A stretch of 35,894 nucleotides of DNA from Bacteroidetes bacterium RIFCSPLOWO2_12_FULL_37_12 (lineage in GTDB: Bacteria; Bacteroidota; Bacteroidia; 2-12-FULL-37-12): contig MEPC01000011.1 of assembly GCA_001769655.1 (NCBI GenBank), forward strand, positions 1-35,894. The letters are read 5' to 3'. Shown here piece after piece: positions 29,024 through 35,894 of the stretch; the first letter of the stretch is position 1; each line of letters starts with the position of its first letter. The notes beneath the pieces are model-generated. The model did not search any database. It was not told the origin of the DNA and saw only the letters and a program-made list of their open reading frames with translations. A program made the position numbers and the translations under genes.

Positions 29024-31591
29024 TTAGTCCGTAATAAATACTTTTCTATTTATATTATGCCCAGGAATTTTAAGAAAATAAATACCCGGATTCAAATAAT
29101 TTACATTAATTCGTTTTTGTTGGCTATTACCCATTGCATTGTCCAATACTAAAGAGCCATTAATAGTAAAAATTTGTATTCTTCCACCAATTGCCTTTGG
29201 ATTGTAAATCAGAATTTGTTTATTATAAGCATTAAAACAAAAAGTACCGAAAAAATTATCACCCGGCTGGTTGAACTCTAAAATATTATCAATTAAATCA
29301 ATTACCAGGGTTTCCTGATATGATTTTTGACAGGATGAATCAGATGAATAAATGTTCAACGTTACCTGATAAGAACCGATAGAATCATACGTGTGTACAG
29401 GGTTTATTTCTATTCCTGTTGTACTATCTCCAAAGGACCAAAAATAACTCCCTATATTTCCAGTACTGGTATTTGTAAAACTCACTGTACCCGTTAATGA
29501 ATCAATGACATAAGTAAACCCGGCTACAATATCACAGATATTAACAGTGACATTATATGAAGTATCCCCTACACATGTACTATCGTTGGAATATACAACC
29601 AGGTTTACGGAATAAGTTCCACTGGATATATAGGTGTGATCAGGTGGATTTGACAATACTGAAGTCAACCCATCTCCAAAATCCCATTTGTAATTTTCCA
29701 GGTAATTTCCTGATGATAGATTTGTAAATGATACGACCCCTGTTTCTGGTGTGACTGTGAAGCTAAAATCAGAAACATTATTGCAAACTGGAGGAATGTA
29801 AGGAGTTTCAAATTTTAATATAGAAAGGTTTTCTCCCGCAGTATAAGCAACGTTTTTTGATTTGAAAGACAAAGATGTCAGAAAATAGTTCGTATTAATT
29901 TTTTCAATATTCCAAGTGTTTCCTCCATCTTCAGTTTTGAGAATTAGCCCTCCACTTCCTGCTACCAATCCTACATTATTATCAATAAACTGTATAGCTC
30001 TTAAATCATTGGTTACGTTACTCTGGAGTGTGGTCCAGGTGGATCCATTATTGGTAGTTTTAAGTATTACCCCCCCTTGGCCAACAGCAAAACCTGTACT
30101 TACGGTAGTAAAAAATGTAGAATATAAATTATTTGATGTTCCACTATTGAGTGATGCCCATGTTGAACCTGCATTGGTAGTTTTTAAAATTATTCCACTT
30201 TCACCAACCACAAAACCATTGTTAACATCAAAAAAATATACACCAAGCAACGGGTCAAATAAACCGCTATTCTGGTTTGACCATGTGTTTCCACCGTTTA
30301 TAGTTTTAATTATTGTACCCATATCACCAACAGCAAATCCTTTATTAGCATCAATAAAATGCATACCAAATAAATACGAACTCGTTCCACTTGATTTGGA
30401 AACCCAACTGGAACCACTATCTGTAGTTTTAATAACTTTTCCGGATTCACCTACTGCAACTCCAGTTGTTGAGCTTGTAAATGAAATACCGTATAACGCG
30501 GAATTAGTGCCACTATTCAAATTTGTCCATTGTTTTCCACCATCAGTGCTTTTCATAATAATACCACTATCCCCGGCTACATACCCATTCAGTGTATCAA
30601 GAAATGATAAGGAATTCAAATACCCCGTTGTTCCCTTTGCTATAACAGACCATGTGTTGCCACCATCAGAAGTATTAAGAATGGTTCCATAAAATCCTGC
30701 AATGGTTCCATCGATTGAATTATTAAAAGAAATTGAGCGTAATGTGTTTGCAACTCCGCTTGTAACAAGATTCCATGTGATGCCACCATCTGTTGTTTTA
30801 ATAATAGTTCCATTTTGCCCGGTCGCAAAACCGATAGTGTTGTCTAAAAAATTTAATGCATATAAATAATTATTGGTTGAACTATTTATTGAGGACCATG
30901 TTGTGCCTCCATCAGTGGTTGACAGTATTACTCCGGCTTCACCTACGGCAAATCCATTGGATGCATTTAAAAATTTAACTGCATATAAAAAAGTTGTTAT
31001 CCCACTGGTTTGCGCCGACCAATTCATTCCTCCATCCACAGTTTTAATAATTGCACCATTCTGTCCAACTCCATATCCTATATCAGAGCTTGGAAAATCC
31101 ATAGAAAAAATATAGTCGATCACATTACTGTTTTGCTTAATCCAGGTTGTACCACCATCCGCAGTTTTTAAAATTGTTCCTGTTTTACCGGAAGCAATTC
31201 CATTTTCAGAATCCCAAAAATAAACATCCGAAAGATTCTTAATAGACCCGGAGTTCAGAGAATCCCAATTTTCTCCCCCATCGACAGTTTTCAAAATTGT
31301 TCCGTTTGAACCAACTACAAATCCTGTATCAATACCAATAAAATAAATGGACCACAATATTTCTGTAGTTCCACTGTTTTGTATTTGCCAGTTATTCCCA
31401 GAATCATTGGTTTTCATAATCATTCCGCTTTCACCAACGGCATATCCGATATTGCTGTCTATATACTTTATAGAATACAATGAGTTACCCTGAGGGATCG
31501 GATTTTGCCAATGCCATTGGGCATGTATAAGCATTGGAATGTATAAAGCCAATGTCAACATTAGGTATGTTTTTTTTGTTATGTTTATCAT
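29024..31591 (-). CDS. T9SS cargo: 14-repeat beta-propeller, two PKD domains
   Basis: Secreted surface protein of 855 residues. I start it at ATG 31591 (MINITKKTYLMLTLALYIPM, cleavage after IHAQ); the longer frame from 31651 adds a polar, non-signal stretch. Residues about 30-605 are fourteen consecutive repeats of 41 residues (the last partial) with the pattern F...NGFAVGxxGTILKTxDGGxTW, the BNR/Ycf48-like propeller blade. Two PKD domains follow at about 615-700 and 700-775 (YKWDFGDG, YFWSFGDS). A Por sorting domain closes the protein (KQILIYNPKAIGGRIQIFTI, YLNPGIYFLKIPG). It is the first gene of a likely two-gene unit with the spermidine-synthase-like gene. Adhesion or glycan binding is plausible but not shown. 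Confidence 0.9.
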   Translation of the reverse strand: MINITKKTYLMLTLALYIPMLIHAQWHWQNPIPQGNSLYSIKYIDSNIGYAVGESGMIMKTNDSGNNWQIQNSGTTEILWSIYFIGIDTGFVVGSNGTILKTVDGGENWDSLNSGSIKNLSDVYFWDSENGIASGKTGTILKTADGGTTWIKQNSNVIDYIFSMDFPSSDIGYGVGQNGAIIKTVDGGMNWSAQTSGITTFLYAVKFLNASNGFAVGEAGVILSTTDGGTTWSSINSSTNNYLYALNFLDNTIGFATGQNGTIIKTTDGGITWNLVTSGVANTLRSISFNNSIDGTIAGFYGTILNTSDGGNTWSVIAKGTTGYLNSLSFLDTLNGYVAGDSGIIMKSTDGGKQWTNLNSGTNSALYGISFTSSTTGVAVGESGKVIKTTDSGSSWVSKSSGTSSYLFGMHFIDANKGFAVGDMGTIIKTINGGNTWSNQNSGLFDPLLGVYFFDVNNGFVVGESGIILKTTNAGSTWASLNSGTSNNLYSTFFTTVSTGFAVGQGGVILKTTNNGSTWTTLQSNVTNDLRAIQFIDNNVGLVAGSGGLILKTEDGGNTWNIEKINTNYFLTSLSFKSKNVAYTAGENLSILKFETPYIPPVCNNVSDFSFTVTPETGVVSFTNLSSGNYLENYKWDFGDGLTSVLSNPPDHTYISSGTYSVNLVVYSNDSTCVGDTSYNVTVNICDIVAGFTYVIDSLTGTVSFTNTSTGNIGSYFWSFGDSTTGIEINPVHTYDSIGSYQVTLNIYSSDSSCQKSYQETLVIDLIDNILEFNQPGDNFFGTFCFNAYNKQILIYNPKAIGGRIQIFTINGSLVLDNAMGNSQQKRINVNYLNPGIYFLKIPGHNINRKVFITD

Positions 31592-31700
31592 GTTAAAATA
31601 ATTATTATATTTAAGTTGTAAACGATTAATGTTTGTTTGGAAAATGGTCACAGAAGTATAGAATTAATAAACATTTAAAACATTTGTCACAAAAGGGTAA

Positions 31701-31734
31701 AAAAAAACGATCACAAGCCGAATGCGATCGTTTT
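31701..31734 (-). terminator. Rho-independent terminator of the large T9SS gene
   Basis: AAACGATC (31705-31712) pairs with GATCGTTT (31726-31733), extended inward by GCA/TGT with a G-T pair. On the minus strand it is followed by a T-run (31707-31701). It lies about 20 bases after the stop at 31756 and separates that gene from the propeller gene. Confidence 0.85.
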
Positions 31735-31755
31735 ATATAATAAAAAATAAAATCT

Positions 31756-34700
31756 TTATTGTTTAATCAACTTATTAGTAATAACAGGATTTTTGGGAGA
31801 TGTTATACGTAACATATACAAACCTTTATTGATTTTGTTCATATCAACAGGAATAGAATTGTATCCTTCTTTTACATCAATTTTTTCGCTATGCATTAAT
31901 TGGCCCGTTAGAGTAACCACATTAATAGTAACATTAGTTTCTGGTTCCGGATTATATACATTCACATAAGCGGTACCTGTAACCGGATTAGGGATCACAC
32001 TTACTATCTCAAATTTTGAAAAGTTGTCTATAGCAACAACTCCTTGAACATGGTTGCTACCATCCAGGTCTGTTTGAGTTAATCGGTAATAAGATATACC
32101 TTTCAATGGATCGTTATCATTCACCTGATAAGAATGGAATGTTGAACTGTTTCCCGATGCAGGCACTGTAGCAATAATATTTTCAAACGATGATGACTCA
32201 GTGCTACGCTCAACAACAAATGATTTTGAGTTTTGCTCACTTGCAGTGGTCCAGTCAAGAACAACTTTGTTATTTTCAAGTTTTGCTTTAAAATTAATCA
32301 AATTAACTGGTAACGGAGCGGCGCCCGCTACAGCTACAAACGGCGAAAATTCAATAATATCATTAGCGGTAACCGTATTGGTTGTGGCTGTTGCATTTGT
32401 AGTTCCGGTTAAGTTAACGATTCCGGTTCCTCCTTTCCCATCATTCCAAATAGTGCCTGTCCAGTGTTGAATTCCGATTTCGCCGGTTCGATAATTAGGA
32501 GTTCCAGTTAGCATTGTATTTTCTGACCCAAGAAATGTAAAACTAACATCTGCACCGCTTCCCCCTAAAGGTGAAACTGTTGAAGAAATATCCCACCACC
32601 TGTCAATAACGTCTTTGTCAGGACATTCGCAATTAAGTGCCGCAGATTTCATATTAGTTACCCCAGATGCCCATGTAGAACTCGACTGAACAGCATCGGG
32701 ACGTGTGGAAATAGTTACATTTCCACTTGCAACAGAGTTGTTAAAAGTTACAGGTATATATAAACCGGAAGTTGTCCCAAAGGGAAAGACATGTGCACCC
32801 GTTGTACTTCCGATGTTCCATTGCAGTTTACTTGGGTTGGTTATTGAGTTTGTTTCACTTACAACATAACCGCTTGTTCGTGCAATTGCGGCTGTGGCAG
32901 AACGAGTGACTGTAGCGGTTAAACTGTTCAAATTAAATGGACCCTCGGTAAGTGCAAATGTATTTGATACTGTAACAGGAAGCATTTGAGTAACACCTCC
33001 GCTGGATGAATTGTCTATCGTTAAATTATAAAAGGTGCTGGCAACAGTTCCTCTGATTTCCTGTGCAATCGAGCCATTAAAATTAAAAGTTGATACTCCC
33101 GCTGTAAACCCTTCATTATTATATAAATTTCCTTCAATGGACGTTGTATATGGCGTAGAAGCATTAAAAATTACGGAGCCATCGCTTGATTCAATAGTGA
33201 AATCATTCCTCGCTCGCATATTACTGCTATAAGTAACAGCCCCGCCAGCTACTCTTACTTTATAATTATAAAACCCTGAACCTCCTATCTGGCTCCAATC
33301 TCCAGAAACTCCCCATGTATTTGATGGATAATCGCGAAAATAAGTACCATAATCTGGATAAAGAGATGTTTGATCTAAAGTCATACCTTGTGTTGCAAGC
33401 ATCCATAAATACCCTGTATTGATTCGGATTGCACTCCCGGATTGATTAAACTCAGTAGTAACTTTCAATTGGTAACTTCCTAAATCCAATGTACCAATGG
33501 TTGCTGTTTTTGTTGCATTAAGAGTGGCAATTTCGGCATCTGCTATTAAAGTAGTATAAGAACCATCTTGAACATACAATGTTATACCAGTATATGTACC
33601 TGTTCCACCCCAAGTGGCATTATCACCACTTAATCTTACTCCACGTGTAGTTCCAAGATTGGTTTGTTCAATCTCTCCATTGTTTGAAAGATTTCCAAAA
33701 ATATCAAGGTAAATATTATTAGAAACAGTAATTGTTAGTTTAGCACCGTTATTAATCGTCAAGTTATGGCATTCGGCAGCTGCTGAAATTGTTGGTTGAG
33801 TACCACCTGACGGAATAGTAACATCATGGCAAGAAGTTGGCACACCCGCAGACCAATTTCCTCCAGTCCCCCATGCATTTGAGCCACTATTATCCCACGT
33901 ATTAGCAGTTACCCCTGAAACAGATACATCTACAACGGTTGAGTTTGCAGAAGTACAACCATCATTTGTCAATTCTGCCCTAACCTTCACGGTACTGTTA
34001 TAGGTTTGAATCATGGTCGTGTTATTCTGACCAATAATATCACTATAGGTTGTACCTCCATTAAAAGATTGTTGCCATTGAATAGTGCCCGTACTGCCTG
34101 ATAAACAATACACAATAGTGGAAGGAGTGCCACAGGTAACAGAAGATGTGCCCGCAGGACTTACAGTCCCGCCTACCGCATTGGCAGTCATGCAGGGAGA
34201 AGAACAGCTGGAATAGCAATCAGGGCAATCGCGGGTAACGCGGATATCGTCCACATATATATATGAGCTACCACACCCCCCTGCGCCAGCTCCATAAAGC
34301 TGTATGCCTATGTATTTTGATTCTGTTGCCGTAACAGTGAATGAAGCCGATGCGGATACATAAGAACCGGTTGGGGTTTTTCCACTTAATAAAATATCGC
34401 TCCCTGTAGCAGCTAACATTGCGGCATTGGTTGCAGTTGTACTTTTCATAATTTTTATAGCATTTGAAAAGGCACAAACGCCTCCTTTTACTTTAAACTC
34501 TATAGAATAAGTACAACCTGGTTCAAAAGTTAATAAAGGTGTAATAAGAGATCCGCTATATGCTCCGTTTGAAGAAGCACCAAGAATGGAGCCGTGAACC
34601 GTACCTATATTGGGTGAGGTAGTATTGGTTTCACTTATAGATTGCCCTGTTGTAAGGTCTGTAGTAATAGCGGTATTATCACAAGTTTCAAAACTCGTTA

Positions 34701-35894
34701 CAAACATGGTCTGAACGGTTGTAGTTGGATTTGGAGCACAGGGTGAGTTATCTGAAGTTACAGTACAAATTCCGGAGTAACTTGAACAACCATTGGTTAC
34801 TTTACATTTATAATAATAGTTTCCAGAAGACAATGCAGGTGTAGTATAAGAGGCGGTTGTAGCGCCCGAACCGCCAGAAACGTTAGCATAAGTGGAGCCA
34901 TCCGTTGAAACCTCCCATTGAAAAGTTGAACCGCCTGTGTAACCGGAAATAGACACACCGGTTGTGCCCCCTGTAGGACAAACTGTAGCAGAAGTTGGAG
35001 AGATGGTACCGGGATTAGTTCCACATATACTTACCGTATAATCCTCTGTCTCACCATAAGTACCTGCCATAGTACAAGACATAGTTGAAGTAACTGTCAC
35101 TGCAAACGCATAACGAACTCTCATTCGTGTAGTCCCTATAAAGGCGCCAGATGGAACGGGGACAGATACAGACACAGTAGAACTTGGGCTAATCGAATTG
35201 CTTATCAATACAAATTCATCAGCATCGCCAAAATCACCATCATCATTAAAATCAAACCAGACACCTGCGCCATGAGTGCCTGTTCCAGAAGCAGAGGTTA
35301 AATACAAAGTAAATGAAAGACCCGTGGTAAGTGTTGTGGTTTGTGTGCCACTCGCCGCATAGTTAGTATAACCACTGGCTGCACATGTAGTTGTATTATT
35401 CAGCGAATTTATTGTCACATTAGAAATGCAATCGCTAAAGGAAGTATTCAGGTTTCCTGTTGGTGTACAGTAGTTCCAGCAACCGGAACCTGCCGTGGCG
35501 GTAATTACCACATCGTCGGTAACAGAAGTACAACCGCCATTAGATATTGTCCAACGTAATGTTGTTGCAAGTCCGGGTGTTAACCCTGTGACAGTTGAAG
35601 TGGGTGAATTTACGGACGTAATTGAAACGCCTGTGCAGTTAGTGATACAGGACCAAGTACCGGTTCCTGCTGAGGGTGTGTTCCCAGCCAGGGTTGCTGT
35701 TGTGGCACAAAGCGCGAGATTTTGATCGGGACCCGCATTGGAGCCGGTGTAAGTAATAATAATTTTACCAGTGCCGCCAGCGCTTCCACTGTTGTTGCCT
35801 CCGCCTAAATCCTGCGCGCCACTACCCCCCCCACCAGTATTTGCAGTACCAGCATTAGAGCCATCACTGGAAGATCCGGCACCATTCCCTGAGC
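31756..35894 (-). CDS. Large T9SS cargo with Ig-like and GEVED domains (N-terminus outside window)
   Basis: Surface protein of at least 1379 residues; the frame stays open to the window edge, so the apparent GTG start near 35511 is not the true start. From the visible N-terminal end: a Gly/Ser-rich stretch encoded partly by a C8 tract, KIIITYTG, an Ig-like module (AGPDQNLALCATTATLAGNT), then a GEVED domain (AGVWFDFNDDGDFGDADEFV, ending GETEDYTVSICG), more Ig/PKD-like modules rich in Thr, Ser and Gly with paired Cys, a beta-helix-like region (GNLSNNGEIEQTNLGTTRGV), and a C-terminal Por sorting domain (VSVIPNPVTGTAYVNVYNPE, NKGLYMLRI). Composition is less AT-rich than its neighbours. Likely an adhesin or matrix protein; no catalytic motif seen. 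Confidence 0.9.
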   Translation of the reverse strand, partial: SGNGAGSSSDGSNAGTANTGGGGSGAQDLGGGNNSGSAGGTGKIIITYTGSNAGPDQNLALCATTATLAGNTPSAGTGTWSCITNCTGVSITSVNSPTSTVTGLTPGLATTLRWTISNGGCTSVTDDVVITATAGSGCWNYCTPTGNLNTSFSDCISNVTINSLNNTTTCAASGYTNYAASGTQTTTLTTGLSFTLYLTSASGTGTHGAGVWFDFNDDGDFGDADEFVLISNSISPSSTVSVSVPVPSGAFIGTTRMRVRYAFAVTVTSTMSCTMAGTYGETEDYTVSICGTNPGTISPTSATVCPTGGTTGVSISGYTGGSTFQWEVSTDGSTYANVSGGSGATTASYTTPALSSGNYYYKCKVTNGCSSYSGICTVTSDNSPCAPNPTTTVQTMFVTSFETCDNTAITTDLTTGQSISETNTTSPNIGTVHGSILGASSNGAYSGSLITPLLTFEPGCTYSIEFKVKGGVCAFSNAIKIMKSTTATNAAMLAATGSDILLSGKTPTGSYVSASASFTVTATESKYIGIQLYGAGAGGCGSSYIYVDDIRVTRDCPDCYSSCSSPCMTANAVGGTVSPAGTSSVTCGTPSTIVYCLSGSTGTIQWQQSFNGGTTYSDIIGQNNTTMIQTYNSTVKVRAELTNDGCTSANSTVVDVSVSGVTANTWDNSGSNAWGTGGNWSAGVPTSCHDVTIPSGGTQPTISAAAECHNLTINNGAKLTITVSNNIYLDIFGNLSNNGEIEQTNLGTTRGVRLSGDNATWGGTGTYTGITLYVQDGSYTTLIADAEIATLNATKTATIGTLDLGSYQLKVTTEFNQSGSAIRINTGYLWMLATQGMTLDQTSLYPDYGTYFRDYPSNTWGVSGDWSQIGGSGFYNYKVRVAGGAVTYSSNMRARNDFTIESSDGSVIFNASTPYTTSIEGNLYNNEGFTAGVSTFNFNGSIAQEIRGTVASTFYNLTIDNSSSGGVTQMLPVTVSNTFALTEGPFNLNSLTATVTRSATAAIARTSGYVVSETNSITNPSKLQWNIGSTTGAHVFPFGTTSGLYIPVTFNNSVASGNVTISTRPDAVQSSSTWASGVTNMKSAALNCECPDKDVIDRWWDISSTVSPLGGSGADVSFTFLGSENTMLTGTPNYRTGEIGIQHWTGTIWNDGKGGTGIVNLTGTTNATATTNTVTANDIIEFSPFVAVAGAAPLPVNLINFKAKLENNKVVLDWTTASEQNSKSFVVERSTESSSFENIIATVPASGNSSTFHSYQVNDNDPLKGISYYRLTQTDLDGSNHVQGVVAIDNFSKFEIVSVIPNPVTGTAYVNVYNPEPETNVTINVVTLTGQLMHSEKIDVKEGYNSIPVDMNKINKGLYMLRITSPKNPVITNKLIKQ

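Noticed and set aside
29916-30692. 258-residue open frame on the plus strand
   Set aside because: It is antisense to the propeller repeats; its regularity comes from the opposite-strand 123-base coding repeat. It lacks any recognisable domain or start signal.
29700-31500. Regular repeat spacing that could suggest a CRISPR array
   Set aside because: The period is 123 bases and the repeats are diverged coding units for propeller blades, with no identical short repeats or spacers.
35511-35511. GTG as the start of the large T9SS gene
   Set aside because: The frame continues upstream to the window edge with in-frame Ig-like sequence, so the true start is outside the window.

Overview
The window is an AT-rich chromosomal segment from a member of the Bacteroidota, probably an uncultured or lightly studied lineage. 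Direct evidence for this is: promoter-like TTTG/TTG-N18-20-TAnnTTTG elements instead of E. coli-type boxes, no obvious Shine-Dalgarno sequences, many lipoproteins with SC lipoboxes, a TonB-dependent receptor paired with a DUF4249 lipoprotein, and three large proteins with C-terminal type IX secretion (T9SS, Por) sorting domains. I see no rRNA, tRNA, CRISPR array, transposase or phage gene.

Region 1 (1-3060) is housekeeping: the N-terminal 60% of alaS (minus strand, cut by the window edge), divergent from a membrane-anchored M23 peptidase and a small MerR-type regulator. Region 2 (3064-8937, minus strand) holds four lipoprotein genes. Three are modular and related to each other: one has a cupredoxin-like domain with a degenerate copper site, and two share a C-terminal domain. 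The fourth is an OmpA-like/TPR lipoprotein. A broken vapBC toxin-antitoxin pair sits among them (antitoxin frameshifted, toxin missing its N-terminal two thirds), and the promoter of the next lipoprotein gene overlaps the end of the toxin remnant.

Region 3 (8938-13451, plus strand) encodes an exported thioredoxin-fold protein, then a tight cluster of a heptad-repeat coiled-coil protein, a TonB-dependent receptor and its DUF4249 lipoprotein. The DUF4249 frame is interrupted by an in-frame TAA, after which a conserved tail remains readable. An M1-family aminopeptidase lipoprotein (13494-16046, minus) converges on it.

Region 4 (16224-28994) looks like a surface-polysaccharide or protein-glycosylation neighbourhood: an orphan biotinyl-domain protein, a fused epimerase/GT2 glycosyltransferase, two SAM methyltransferases, a T9SS-sorted secreted protein, a GT-C (family 39-like) glycosyltransferase, a TMTC-like membrane/TPR protein, and a membrane protein fused to a spermidine-synthase-like domain. 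Region 5 (29024-35894, minus) holds two very large T9SS cargo proteins: one with fourteen 41-residue beta-propeller repeats plus two PKD domains, and one with Ig-like and GEVED domains that runs off the window edge.

Intergenic DNA carries several unrelated short tandem-repeat islands (units ATCGTAA, GTTAAATG, GGTATAG, CCACTG) and hairpins. Two GGTATA-type palindromes (about 8980-9073 and 16134-16217) appear to be inverted copies of one element: they share a terminal sequence and sit in the same place relative to a -7 box and a start codon. All functional calls come from reading motifs by eye; no database search was run.
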